Shown here: positions 46,089 through 54,154 of the stretch, one piece after another
Layout of the letters: every line of letters starts with the position of its first letter
Position numbering within the stretch: the stretch's first letter is position 1
NCBI RefSeq assembly: GCF_958295425.1
Contig: NC_081146.1
Span: 28,104,780-28,168,779 of the forward strand
Origin: Solea solea
Lineage: Eukaryota; Chordata; Actinopteri; Pleuronectiformes; Soleidae
Reading direction: 5' to 3'
DNA length: 64,000 nucleotides
Position numbers and translations under genes: made by a program
Notes under the pieces: model-generated
Seen by the model: the letters and a program-made list of their open reading frames with translations, nothing else
Database searches by the model: none
Told to the model about the DNA's origin: nothing

Positions 46089-46606
46089 CTTAATTTAAGT
46101 GCGAGAAAGTCCGTGAGACGGTTATGGAAATCAGACTTGGGTTGTCATGGAGACGGTAGAGTAATGTGTCTGGATTATGCCGCTCTAATTGGAGAAAATA
46201 AACCCCCAAAGGCCTTTAAGGGTTTACAACAGAATAAGACGGTCATTCTATCCTCAGACAGGACCGTGTAGCAGCAAACCGCTGTTTACTTTCGGCACAC
46301 GAGAGCTCACGCTTCAAACTGCCCCCGAACGCAACCTTAAATAAACAGTGCTATTCAGTTGCAACATGTTTAAACCATGGCTGGAACAATGAGCTGTAGT
46401 GGTTCCAAAAAAGGGGGCAGAATTGCACTTTTCTGGTAAAATAATCCCGGATGTTGGCTTTGTTTTGATAGGTTCATCTGAGCAGTTTGGAGGAGGAGCT
46501 GTCTGTCAGCGGGACGACGCCAGGACCGGCGGCAATTATGGACGTGGCCTCGGCAGCCAAGCTGAGAAACATTCTGCTCTATGGCGTCTGGCTCCATCAG
46601 TCAGAG
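18609..46606 (+). CDS. crppa: D-ribitol-5-phosphate cytidylyltransferase (CRPPA/ISPD), exons 1-9; terminal exon not found
   Basis: Makes CDP-ribitol from CTP and ribitol-5-phosphate for the matriglycan linker on alpha-dystroglycan; loss causes Walker-Warburg-type dystroglycanopathy in human. Exons: 18609-18841, 19805-20093, 24263-24412, 30573-30677, 31960-32005, 35846-35943, 41059-41130, 41224-41316, 46472-46606; phases join consistently to 407 codons (human about 451). The N-terminal IspD-like domain shows LPAGGTGER (residues 43-51), TPKQF (56-60), [10 protein letters not shown] and IHDAVRPF in exon 2, and [14 protein letters not shown] in exon 3. Exon 4 has LEFGTE and exon 5 VTYKRDL. Exons 6-9 form the less conserved C-terminal domain, ending [13 protein letters not shown] at a GT donor. 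The missing last exon should encode about 35 residues. Exon 7 uses a weak donor (GTTTCT); GTAAGA six bases on is an alternative that adds two residues. Introns are enlarged by mobile DNA. Confidence 0.93.
20330..20690 (+). mobile_element. LINE reverse-transcriptase C-terminal fragment (CR1/L2 group)
   Basis: With small frame corrections it reads [10 protein letters not shown], then [34 protein letters not shown] and [12 protein letters not shown], the conserved order of the thumb/C-terminal region of L2-like retrotransposons. It lies in crppa intron 2 on the gene's own strand. It is 5' truncated and broken. Confidence 0.7.
20725..21010. repeat. Family 1 repeat, copy D (left half)
   Basis: GAGACATGAAGGCGCCTCTC, AACATGGCGGCC and CACACCAAAGTCCATAGAGA occur in family order. 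The right half is missing after the CACTGCTACCTCCGTCAC segment. Confidence 0.65.
21982..22681 (+). mobile_element. THAP-coding TTAA element, copy 1 (Kolobok-like, non-autonomous)
   Basis: TTAA at 21978-21981 and 22682-22685 flanks AGGGGACATATTATGC and its reverse complement. The terminal inverted repeats run about 160-175 bp with only two mismatches in the first 110. Between them a frame from 22245 begins [11 protein letters not shown] and has CAVGGC (C-x4-C), HKLPASEDF and VCAHHF (C-x2-H), the C2CH layout of a THAP domain. TTAA duplication plus a THAP protein is characteristic of the Kolobok superfamily. No catalytic core is present, so this looks like an internally deleted passenger. It lies in crppa intron 2. 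Confidence 0.8.
22907..22928. repeat. (TG)n microsatellite
   Basis: A short TG run in crppa intron 2; a CA run follows at 23068-23097. Confidence 0.8.
23068..23103. repeat. (CA)n(CG)n microsatellite
   Basis: About 14 CA units pass into CGCGCGCG, a potential Z-DNA tract. Confidence 0.85.
23290..23680 (+). mobile_element. LINE reverse-transcriptase fragment with FYADD box
   Basis: Frame reading gives [14 protein letters not shown] then [14 protein letters not shown] (FYADD at 23372-23386), the catalytic palm motif of a non-LTR reverse transcriptase. QYKNLGSLF and a tail ending GAGTCTGACTCTGACTCTGA lie downstream. Stops and shifts are present. It is a different fragment from the one at 20330-20690, in crppa intron 2. 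Confidence 0.65.
24025..24175. repeat. Common fish dispersed repeat just upstream of crppa exon 3
   Basis: It contains GGGAGGAAACACACGCAGAC, ATGGGGAGAACATGCTCCAC and TGCTAACCACTATCCC. The inverted equivalent lies at 54160-54300. It ends about 90 bp before exon 3. Confidence 0.55.
24848..24966. repeat. (TA)n microsatellite, about 115 bp
   Basis: Two TA blocks are separated by TGTGTGTGTATGTACTGTG. They create spurious YIYIYI frames on both strands. Confidence 0.95.
25010..25255. repeat. Family 1 repeat, copy E
   Basis: TTTTTAGCTCACAGGGAAAC, GGAGCTGCTGGTCTACTGCT and CTATGGACTTTGGTGTGG mark an inverted, shortened copy. Confidence 0.6.
26355..27186. repeat. Family 1 repeat, copy F, near full length
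   Basis: It starts AGGGAAAGTTAAAGTT after ATAA and ends AACTAACCCT before TTAA (27187-27190). In between are the palindromic core (CCATAGAGAAAATGGGTGAT ... CCCTGTGAGCTAAAACACAG) and reciprocal subterminal sequences CTTAACAAAAGGCTTATCTA and AGGTGAGCCTTTTGTTAAGT. A LINE tail is inserted at about 26990-27125. This copy best shows that the whole unit, about 700 bp without the insert, is one inverted-repeat element. Confidence 0.75.
26990..27126 (+). mobile_element. LINE 3' tail inserted in family 1 copy F
   Basis: CCCAACCTCCCCATGGGGAT followed by TAATATATTCTGATTCTGAT is an L2-type 3' end. Confidence 0.55.
27690..28500. repeat. 67-bp minisatellite with 267-bp higher-order period
   Basis: About a dozen units of a roughly 67-bp motif containing CAGTTCCTGAAAGTCTTTGG and TTGGTAGACTCTGGTCTTGG. 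Four successive variants form a block that repeats at +267 bp (the segment at 27874 recurs at 28141 almost unchanged). A few diverged units reappear at 30400-30510 beyond the Tc1 element. It lies in crppa intron 3. Confidence 0.9.
29050..30393 (+). mobile_element. Tc1-type DNA transposon with broken transposase
   Basis: The left end has GTGCATATGTATTCACCCCC. The right end reads GGAGGTGAATACTTCTGCAA, with an inner copy GGGGCAAATACTTATGCACA about 165 bp inside, an inverted/direct repeat layout as in fish Tc1 elements. The transposase relic spans about 29260-30164: N-terminal helix-turn-helix with [17 protein letters not shown], then [22 protein letters not shown] and [11 protein letters not shown]. 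The last two acidic residues are 34 residues apart (DD34E). Frames change near 29620 and 29880-29910, so it is inactive. It lies in crppa intron 3, sense to the gene. Confidence 0.9.
31444..31915. repeat. Family 1 repeat, copy G
   Basis: It begins TTAA then ACGGATAGTTCAGG, followed by GAGACATGAAGGCTCGCTGT and CCACTTAACAATAGGC, with the palindromic core CACACCAAAGTCCACAGAGA ... TTTTCTCTATGAGCTTTGGT. It ends about 45 bp before crppa exon 5. Confidence 0.75.
32085..32119. repeat. (GT)n microsatellite after crppa exon 5
   Basis: About 17 GT units, beginning about 80 nt downstream of the exon 5 donor. Confidence 0.9.
32640..33053. repeat. 40-bp minisatellite derived from dispersed repeat family 2
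   Basis: Ten units of about 40-43 bp each carry AAAATATTCACATTTAAGAA then GCTGAAAAATGAC. The same motif occurs once in single-copy family 2 members (for example near 15255 and 11660), so part of that repeat was amplified in tandem here, in crppa intron 5. Confidence 0.9.
33247..34015 (-). mobile_element. L2-type LINE 3' fragment with (ACATT)n tail
   Basis: On the minus strand the frame from about 34015 reads [18 protein letters not shown], then [57 protein letters not shown] and [20 protein letters not shown], ending [11 protein letters not shown] and a stop. The 3' end carries GTCGCTTTGGATAAAAGCGT and a CATTA tail (33247-33262), with AT and T-rich insertions. The terminal coding region is intact, but 5' truncation removes the rest. 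It is antisense in crppa intron 5. Confidence 0.85.
34040..34670. mobile_element. Inverted-repeat element with ACTACTCTCGTTGTAGCTGC arms
   Basis: The motif is present inverted at 34143-34167 and direct at 34187-34212 and 34553-34580, with outer arms sharing TAGTCCGGGCACATC and the reverse of CACCGGGAGGCGCT. The body contains TGATTGGCCAG repeats. It overlaps the left end of the TTAA element at 34232, so the region is a nested composite. No frame is recognised. Confidence 0.5.
34232..35304 (-). mobile_element. Second TTAA-flanked inverted-repeat element with unidentified minus-strand frame
   Basis: TTAA at 34228-34231 and 35305-35308 flanks AGGTGACATAGAATGC and AGCGGCCATAGCATGG (reverse of the right end). 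The arms share GCTGTTTCAGACCAAAACCA at 34380-34400 and, inverted, near 35170-35195. A minus-strand frame (35292-34993) reads [18 protein letters not shown] and ends without a known domain. It could be part of an accessory transposon protein; I do not recognise it. Confidence 0.5.
36064..36253. repeat. CTC/CCT tract, 26-bp C homopolymer and (CA)n
   Basis: CCTCCTCCTCCTCC lies at 36101-36122, an unbroken run of about 26 C at 36206-36231, then CACACA to 36253. The complementary G26 is strongly G-quadruplex prone. Homopolymer length is likely to be assembly-uncertain. Confidence 0.85.
36880..37060. repeat. Family 1 repeat, copy H
   Basis: TTAGCTCACAGGGGCACAGG, GCTGCTGGTCCACTGCTGCC and GTGGTCAGTTTGTGTCACTT mark an inverted partial copy in crppa intron 6. 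Confidence 0.6.
37925..38235. repeat. Family 1 repeat, copy I
   Basis: TCTGCACCAAAGTCCATTTT, GAGCTGTTGATCCACTGCTG and CCCTGTGAGCTAAAATCACT are in family order with both halves present. Confidence 0.7.
39080..39420. repeat. Dispersed fish repeat with partner at 40620-40900
   Basis: GCAGCATCTGCCTAGGCCGG then TGGTGAAAGGAAAAATGG at 39200-39230 matches GCAGCATCTGCCTCGACTGG and GGTGAAAGGAAAAAATGG at 40779-40820. Both are non-coding and in crppa intron 6. The family is not named. Confidence 0.45.
40069..40094. repeat. (GT)n microsatellite
   Basis: About 12 GT units in crppa intron 6. Confidence 0.85.
41690..41870. repeat. Family 1 repeat, copy J (left half)
   Basis: CACCAAACTCCATAGAGAAA and GATCCTCTGTTGCCTCCATC mark it. 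The adjoining 41935-42000 (CTTATGACCATCATGAT) recurs inverted at about 25465-25500. Confidence 0.6.
42277..44260 (-). mobile_element. CR1/L2-group LINE: endonuclease and reverse-transcriptase relic with internal deletion
   Basis: Reading leftward: a 5' part with [20 protein letters not shown] and [12 protein letters not shown] (about 43880-43980); an AP-endonuclease domain with [29 protein letters not shown] and [10 protein letters not shown] (43740-43290); then a jump straight to [13 protein letters not shown] and [10 protein letters not shown] of the reverse transcriptase (43240-43120), continuing to [12 protein letters not shown] and [20 protein letters not shown]. The early fingers/palm of the RT are deleted near 43250-43280, and frames shift within the endonuclease. 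The 3' end (42277-42330) has CAATTAAAGG on the sense strand. It is antisense in crppa intron 8 and inactive. Confidence 0.85.
44415..44745. repeat. CTG/TTG/CGG trinucleotide array of about 330 bp
   Basis: Mixed CTG, TTG, TTA and CGG triplets keep one frame throughout, so one strand reads leucine-rich and the other alanine/threonine-rich for over 140 codons. A block of about 120 bp containing CTGCTGCGGCTGTTGCTGC is duplicated (about 44461-44530 and 44581-44650). It lies in crppa intron 8 next to the LINE 5' end. Confidence 0.95.
45200..45720. repeat. Family 1 repeat, copy K
   Basis: CACCTCATAAAATCTACTCC, CACCAAACTCCATAGAGAAA, ATTTTCTCTATGGGCTTTGG and TTAATAAGTGGCTTAACTCT show left subterminal, core and right subterminal parts in order. 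Confidence 0.7.
46054..46086. repeat. (AAT)n microsatellite
   Basis: About 11 AAT units, 390 bp before crppa exon 9. Confidence 0.9.
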
Positions 46607-47031
46607 GTGAGTGAGAGTGTGATTATTGAAGGACAATAGAATGAAATAGGACATGGATTAGATCTTCCAGCTGGAAGTCAATCGGAAAATGAGCTTCCTT
46701 CTTCTCACTTCTACTTGCACACTGAGGTTTTCTTGTGCAATGCAGGGGCAGTTGCTGGTTTCTATACATAAATTCTTACATCATTTCTGCAAATAAACAA
46801 AGATCAAGCAGTCATCCACGATAGACGGCTGATTCTGAACCGACTTTAGTGAGGCGTTCTAATCTAGGTTCTAACACACAGTTCTATTGAAATGTAAATA
46901 CAACACAGTCCATATTTGACCACACTTTAGAGGAAACTTCTTTTGTTATCTTAGAGCAAACGCCACTGATCCACTGCTACCCTCTGCAAAGTTCTTCAAC
47001 CGGACTTTCAGCACGGTTCAAAAGTCTTTAA

Positions 47032-47710
47032 AGGGGACATATTATGCAAAATCAACTTTTTTATCATTTTGATACTTATATTTGGGACTCTGGAGGCCCT
47101 ACCAGTCGCCAAAGTGGGGAAAAAGAATACTCAGTCCTTTTTTCGTGGTCCCCCTTTAGTGTAAGTATAGGCGATAAAACACTCGATGTTGAATTCCCTG
47201 CGCATTATGACCACAGAATGCGCGTTTCACCGCGAATGTTACCACCCCACCAGTAACTTTACTTGGAGAGCTCCACCTTAGCTCCACCTTGTCCCTATAA
47301 AATGCCAGAGTGCAGGCGAGGGAGGAAGAGCGGTATTATGTCAACGTGGAGGGACAAGTGTGCTGTTGGTGGCTGCACAGTGGAGCACAGTGTTTTACAC
47401 AAACTTCCAGCCTCAGAGGATTTTATATATGAAGCTAATGTGCTGGATAAAGTCAGCAAACGTGTGTTCGTGTGTGCGCACCACTTCACATCAGACTGCG
47501 GCCAGCGGTCGCCGTATTTAGTCAGCGACCGTATTTCACCGACGTACAAACACACACATTTTTAAGAAAAGGTAAAATAGAGCTCATAACTGACCATTCT
47601 GACACGTCCTAATTAAACATATTTGTTCAGTACGTCCTCCATGACCGGAGCACAGACTCAGTCTGATACAGTCACATACAGCAACAGTTTATGCAGTGAT
47701 CAGCGGTGCT
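47032..47710 (+). mobile_element. THAP-coding TTAA element, copy 2 (Kolobok-like), right end not found
   Basis: TTAA (47028-47031) then AGGGGACATATTATGC matches copy 1. This copy retains 18 bp (from GTGGTCCCCCTTTAGTG) deleted in copy 1. The THAP frame from 47302 is [11 protein letters not shown] ... CAVGGC ... [10 protein letters not shown], continuing to SDRISPTYKHTHF and a stop at 47565. Sequence at 47650-47700 (CACAGACTCAGTCTGATACA, ACAGTTTATGCAG) is shared with copy 1 but lies farther along, so copy 2 is the longer form. No matching right inverted repeat was seen after it, so it is truncated or extends unrecognised. It lies just downstream of crppa exon 9. Confidence 0.7.
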
Positions 47711-48099
47711 GTCCCTAAGTGTTTTTAAGTGATTTACAGTTCGTCAGTGTTCGGCTTGATCCTTGTGTCGGACGTCTCTTCCTGTGACGACACTCTTGCT
47801 GTTTTGTTGATATTGTCAGAGAACTAGTGGAGGGAGGGGGAGAGGAATGGAGCAGAGGGAACAGGAGCTGAGCGAGTGAGCGCAGTAAAAAGGACAAATC
47901 AGAAAGAAGTGGGTGTGTGTTTGCCTGTGTCTCATTTGCATGTAAAGAATCTGTACCAAATTGAAAAATGATTTCAAGGAAAAGCAGACATTAAAATCAG
48001 GCATGTTTAATTGTCTCCGGATGTCCGCTATGGACTGTCTGGGTGTTTTGGCTAATCCACAATGTCCCACTCTCAGTCTAGTGAGGACAAACTCGTCCA

Positions 48100-51000
48100 A
48101 TTCACTTTATTTATAGAGCACATTTAAAACCAACACAGTTGCCTAATGTGCTGTACAATACCATTATATGATGTTAAACACAGGTAAAAATGAATAATTC
48201 AGGCTGTTATGGTAAAGTTTTTTTTTTCACCGCGATAAAGTGCTTCGTTCATACTGCGCTATTTCATTTATGTGATCATCGTGAAAGCCTTCCGACGAAT
48301 AGGCTGTAAGAACTTCTGGGTTGAATAACTGACAAACCACTGGTCAATTCTCAAGCCTCTAAAATGGGAGTTTTACTTGCGTTTGGAAAACTACGTCCTC
48401 TTTTTATGAACATCTACAGCGGAACGTCTGTGCGTAAGTTCGATATTTTATGCTGGAGACACCCTTCCCGACACAACCCACAAAGGACTATGTGTGGAAT
48501 CAAATCCTCAAAGCCCTTGACCCTCTCTATTATTTATATTTCTGACAGATCCACAAACAGGAACAGAGGCGGTGATCAGTTCTCTACATTACCATAGTTA
48601 ATATTCTGTTTCCTGACATCCTTGGAGGCAGAACCTTTAAAGCGAGCGCCGCGCAGCTCGACCAGCACATGTCGGCTGCAGACCTCCGTGGTTATGCTGG
48701 ATGTCACGGGAATCCTCGACACCGCCAGCCAAGTGCTCGCTGGAGTCTTCAGGGTGGATGTGGTTTCCCCTGAAATCCATAACTGACAAGTCTGTAATTA
48801 CTAAGACTATAATATAAAGTAGAAATATTCAGCTTACACACACACACACACGCACACACAGATGTCAGGGTTCTTGCTACCTAAGCTGTTAAGTCCAATC
48901 ACAGCTTGTCTTCCAGATGTGCAGGGCAAAGTCAGCAAAGGCAAATGTTGAATATTCACGGCGTCGTTGGGCCTTTTGAGTTTGACATCTGCTGTGATTT
49001 GTGTGGAGGACGTCGAGCAGCCGTGTGACAGATGAGGCTTCTCAGCAGCTGCATCACTTCACAAATCAATGGTTTAAAAAAAACCAAACCCTGAGCCTGA
49101 AGGGAGCGGATGTTTGAGCTGGAGAACACGAGTGAATGATGAGCTGTAGGAGGTTCTCTCTTGCTCTTTCTCCGCTGTGATCACTGCATCCGTGTTTAGA
49201 TGTTGGACAATGACGTCACGGTTGTTGTTGTTGTTGTTTGATTAAATCGTCACGTTACGAGCCCGAGTCTTAATTATTTTCTGAATTATGGCGAGCGATG
49301 CTGTTAATTTGTCGTCCTGCTGAGAGAGAGCGGAGAACCCGGGGGAGTCAGCGGACGACTGAGATAACACGTGATAAAACGATGCAGCAGCAGAACTCTT
49401 ATAATGAGGATAATTCTTCCCACACGGACTATATTCATACTTGTCCACATGCTTGCCAACACTTCTTCCGTCAGCCACTCAGTTATGTGCTTATTGTTCA
49501 CAAAGTTTGCTTCAGTTTTTCTTTTTTTTTTTAAACAAATGGCATACATGTGATTTTGTTTTAGGGCCTGATCCCTAGTGTATCGGCACCTTTGAGGACC
49601 TTGTCATGCACAAAAACTCACCAAACTTTCTGAGCACATCAGAACCTGTGGAAATAGTGATCTGACCAAGTTTCAGGGCGGTGAAATTAATTTAGCAGGA
49701 ATTATAGTTCATTCCACGCAGCCCCTGTGCTATCCCCGACAGACAATACAAATGCTTTTATTTGTATTTCTCAATTAAGTACGAGTGATATCGCCATCGC
49801 AGTATTCAGAAATATCGCACAGTCTTTATCAGCTGCTCTGATATATAAAAAAGATTGTCATTGGCTGCAGAAAAACCCAATATTTATATTTATTGGTGTT
49901 TTTCCCGCAACAATAGCTCACTAGCATTACCTGCCAGTGAGCTATATAATAGCACACTAATATAATAGGAAATGTATGCATGTATCTGTCACGGCTGCGT
50001 TGTGAACCCGGGACTCTGCTTTCAAAGCAGCTGAGCTAATGTGGATGGCAAGTGAGCCATAAATAATTATATTACATTATAAAACTGAAACATGCCTGGT
50101 CTACTAGACTCACTGCTGATGCCGGTCCACATCTGTGTTTTTCAGTCATTTGAACACAGCCAGTGCCATTTTTCCTCGTGTGTGGTCACTCGCTTGGTCA
50201 GACACTTGTTTCCTCTTCCTTTTTTCCATCGCCTCTGCCGTGATGACCGTCTAAAATAGCGTCTATCACCGCCTTCATTTTATATCGCGAGGCCTGAGAC
50301 TTTGCGAGACTTTGTGATTCTGAGGACTCCGGGTGGGCGGCCGTGGTCTTTCCACTTACAGACAGTATGTAATGTAGTAATAACTCTGAAGCTGTTAAAT
50401 GAGGGTAAAAATCCTGCATAGCTCTGCTTTAAACTTCTTTATGGGCAGTATAAGTGAAGAATAACTCAACAGTGTCATAATCAAAACTTCAAATGTTTTC
50501 AATCCAATAAAAATATATATAACCAAACAAAAATCCTCCAAATGTTTGATTGCGACACTGATGGCAGATGAGCTGTAGATGTGATGTTTCCTCAAAATTC
50601 CCCAATTGCTCATAAAATAAGGTATTACGACCTCAGCACCAAGTGTGTCATCATCCGTGATTCTTTTCTTAATCACGGAACATTGTTAGTGATAATACAC
50701 TTTTCTTTCCTCCATGATTTCATCCTTTTACTCAACTGGTTGTTGTCAACTGAACGACTGAGGAGGGAAATTGAATTGCCTTGTTATGTGTCACTCTGAG
50801 GAATTATCTGGACGCACCCACCACTTTGGAAAGAGACAAAGCTCATTTGGCTAATTGAATTTGAACCTCTGACAGCTCAAATGCATGAGCGCATGCAATT
50901 GTATTGGTCCCACAGAGTTTGGGAACAAGATCCACCCCCAGTGACCTTTCAGTCATGTCTTTCTGGATAATACGAGGCCTGACTATGGTTTCACATGGTT

Positions 51001-52480
51001 CACAGTAACGTCCAGACCAGTGGTCAGCAGCTGGCGGCCTGAACTGGCTTCACAAAAACATCAAACTCTTGCAGAATTCAGTGCCTTTTATTCTGAAAAA
51101 AAGATCAACTGACCAGTCACTTTTAACCCTCTTTTACCAATCCTGTCGTCGCCAACAGGAGGTGGCATGCGTACTTCTCTTCACTGTAACTCTAAGACCA
51201 TTTGTCATGTTTCACACACCATCATTGATGGTCAACAGTCAAGGCATGTATACTTCAATTGCTTTTCTCCCCTCGAGGAATACCATGAAAGATCAATCTC
51301 TAAGTTTTTCAAGCACTAGAGAATCTGAAAGTCCTGCTAGCCAAACGCTAAGGCCTGGTTTGGTAGTGGAAACAACAACGCCTTTTTTGGGACAATAAAG
51401 GAAAAAGTTCATATAGGGAAAGTTGTGGATAAGGCCGTAAAGAGGACGTTTAAAAATCCTACATTTCAAGGATCCCTGCTGCTTCCACATGTTGCTATAC
51501 TTTAAACATAGTGGAAAAGGTGGAAAGAGCAGGCAAGAGAAAGATGGAAATACAAATCCAGAAGAATAAAGGTTGAATTGAATTGTCTGAGGAAATCCAC
51601 ACACATTCCCCCAATTTGTGCAAGAAACAAATACCACTGACAGTGGTTTTGGGTTTTTTTGTGAAACAATAGAACATGGAGAACCTTTTTAAGTGATGTG
51701 AAAGTCCTGAGGCATCATGCATCCAGCAGCGAGTCACTGTGCTGCCTGTTTGACTGCATTAAGAATCGAGAGTGAAATGAAGTCACGGACAATGAACAGC
51801 AGCCTCTTTGTGGGTAGATGGATCAAAGCACTCCTTAAGATTTCCCATTTGTGTTGAAGATGCCCACAAGCAAAACATCAGGTGCAATAATGTGTGAAAA
51901 GCTCAAAACGAACGATGTTGACTGAGAACATTCAGACACCGGATCCTGGCAAACTGACTGGATGTTGTGAAAGCGGTGACGGTATACACTATCAGTGTCT
52001 GCACTGGCGATAGGAAGTGTCATCGGATCCCTCCTCGCACAGGGTCCTGGCTGCTTGTCATCCGCTGAAAAGGGACTTGTCACAGTGATATATGGGTGTT
52101 GTAATCCCTGTAGTGAGAGCCCTGATGTTTACCCAACCCCATATTTCCTCCTCCTCAAAGAGCCCAGACCAGGAATCCTAAACCTGAGAGGAGATTAGCC
52201 GTGGCAGAGAAAGGAGAAGAGGGAGGGGATGGAGGAAGAAAAGGAAGATAAAGGAGAGGACTCTATAGGTGTATTCTCCTCTGCCTGTTCAGATCAAGGT
52301 CTGAAAGGCAGACAGGTGGAACCGTACACGGCCCAGTGAAGGTCTTGTGGTGACACCAGCAGAGTTTTTCCCTCGCCGGGGTCAAGAAACGAAGATGACT
52401 GCAGTTTCTGAGGCTATAGCACACTCAGAATTATTCTAATGATGAAGTCTTATCCTTATCAAAGCAGAACCTTCCCTCTG
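48100..52480. other. Non-coding stretch with no recognised gene
   Basis: Frames here match nothing known to me. Contents are a dispersed-repeat fragment at 48105-48180 (TTTATTTATAGAGCACATTT), a CA run at 48836-48860, (GTT)n at 49221-49238 and purine-rich 52200-52260. It could be the long last intron of crppa or intergenic DNA. Confidence 0.5.
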
Positions 52481-52696
52481 CGATGTTTTCCCTTTTTTGT
52501 TCTCGAAAGGTTTTCCAAAAAGGAAAGGAATGCAATGTCTTCATGTACACAAAACCCTCCAAAATGGCTCCAACATGACATGGCATGACATAATTTTCAC
52601 AGAGTTTCGATTGGTTGCGTACAAGAAGATGTTTTCACTCTGGGTTTCCAAAGAATTGCGTTTTTGTGCTCTCAAAAATGTTGGTTCCTTGTCGAT

Positions 52697-52940
52697 AAAA
52701 AACCTTTTGTGGATTCTAGGGATGTGTGTGTGTGTGTGTATATATGTGTGTATGTATATATATATGTGTGTATGTATATATATGTGTGTATATATATATC
52801 GATATATACCTGACACCCGATACAGATATGTATTCTTCTTATATGTGTATATATATATATAAGAAGAATACATATCTGTATCGGGTGTCAGGTATATATC
52901 GACCCCGGTGTGCATCCCTAGAATCCACAAAAGGTTTTTT
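52697..52940. mobile_element. hAT-type foldback element whose palindrome extends into the flank
   Basis: The arms begin AAAAAACCTTTTGTGGATTC then TAGGGATG. The right arm is the exact reverse, ending CATCCCTAGAATCCAC and AAAAGGTTTTTT. Inner arms of about 43 bp (ATATACCTGACACCCGATAC, AGATATGTATTCTTCTTA) are perfectly complementary around an AT spacer at 52842-52860. TAGGGATGCACACC is a hAT-like terminus. The left arm alone carries a TG/TA expansion of about 75 bp. Confidence 0.75.
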
Positions 52941-53734
52941 GGTCTTGGAATTCTGTCACTTTAAACATTGGCGTTACGATCATCGGGTCAACCACGACTG
53001 GACATTTCGTGATGGTTTGTTGTTGCTGCTGCTCCCACACGTTGGAAAATTTTCCCCCCTGCACATTTATGCACCAATGGCTTTTAATACCTAGTTAGTG
53101 CTATGACATGTTAAGACTTGTCTGGTTGAGTTTTAACCAAATTGGGTCAAGAGAGTGACTAATGTTGTCATCCCTAGAGACATAAAAGTGAGCCAAAGTT
53201 AATTAAGTCATTAACAATCCGGTTTCACAGCAGGGTTCAATAAGGTTCAATAGCAGTTAATGCTTTCAAGTGGAACTGAGCCAAGGGGAAATTATTCCTG
53301 CAGAGGTCTTTGTCCACACTTATTCTCACACGAAATCTCGGAGGCGGCATATGCAGCGCGTCCTTCTAACAGCCCACAAGGCAGACTGGTGACACCCTAC
53401 ACAAGCAATTGAAGCTGTGGTGGCTGCTGTCGCTGTCGCCTCAGCACACTCCCAATCTTTCAGCCAGTAAATCCAGTAATTGTCCTCAGATGAATCAGTG
53501 GCTGGTGTTGCTTTTTCTGGGATTAAAGGCAACAGAAGCTTTCATTGACTCTGAGAGTCTGGTTCCAGTTCTTGAATATGAGGAGTAGCAATGAGACAGT
53601 TCTGATTTATTTTATTGCTTTTGCCTCTTTGAGGCAAATTCATTTTAGACCTGAGAAGGAATTTTATCTGGAAACAGGGATCTATCATTAGAGGTGTATA
53701 TATGTATATGTCATTCCTGACATTGGTACTGCTT

Positions 53735-53880
53735 TATGATACAGATGGCCAAGTGGAAAGGGAACTTGGCTTGTAACCGGTTCGAGTCCCCACCAGGTAA
53801 AAAAAAAGGCCGAGGGCACCACTGAGCAAGGTGCCCAACCCGCATTGCCCCCCAGTCGCTCGTAGAAGGTTTCTAGTAGA
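53735..53880 (+). mobile_element. tRNA-derived SINE-like fragment
   Basis: GATGGCCAAGTGGAAAGGGA then TAACCGGTTCGAGTCCCCAC has A-box-like and B-box (GGTTCGAGTCC) motifs. It is followed by GAGGGCACCACTGAGCAAGG and TGCCCAACCCGCATTGCCCC, a common fish SINE body. There is no anticodon arm or acceptor pairing for a real tRNA. Confidence 0.6.
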
Positions 53881-54154
53881 GGATGGGTTAGATGCAGAGA
53901 AGGAATTTCCTCATTTAATCTATCAGTGACTCAGTTTGCTAACAGCACCGTGTTGGCTGGCAAAGCTCCTGAAAAATCCCACGGTACCAGAGGTGGTTTC
54001 AAGCTTTAAATAAAGTTCAGTGTGCACTTCAAATCCACATAGACCGAACAAAATATTGCAGTGCACGTTGCTCCAGACCTGCAGAATTACGACTTCTTCT
54101 TCTCTGTGATAAAGTGTCCTTCACTCTACTCCAGAGATCGTGTACACATTTGCC

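Noticed and set aside
49985..50045. tRNA-like sequence on the minus strand (AGCTCAGCTGCTTTGAAAGC then CCCGGGTTC)
   Set aside because: Has D-arm and B-box-like pieces but no acceptor stem pairing or correct spacing; most likely old SINE debris.
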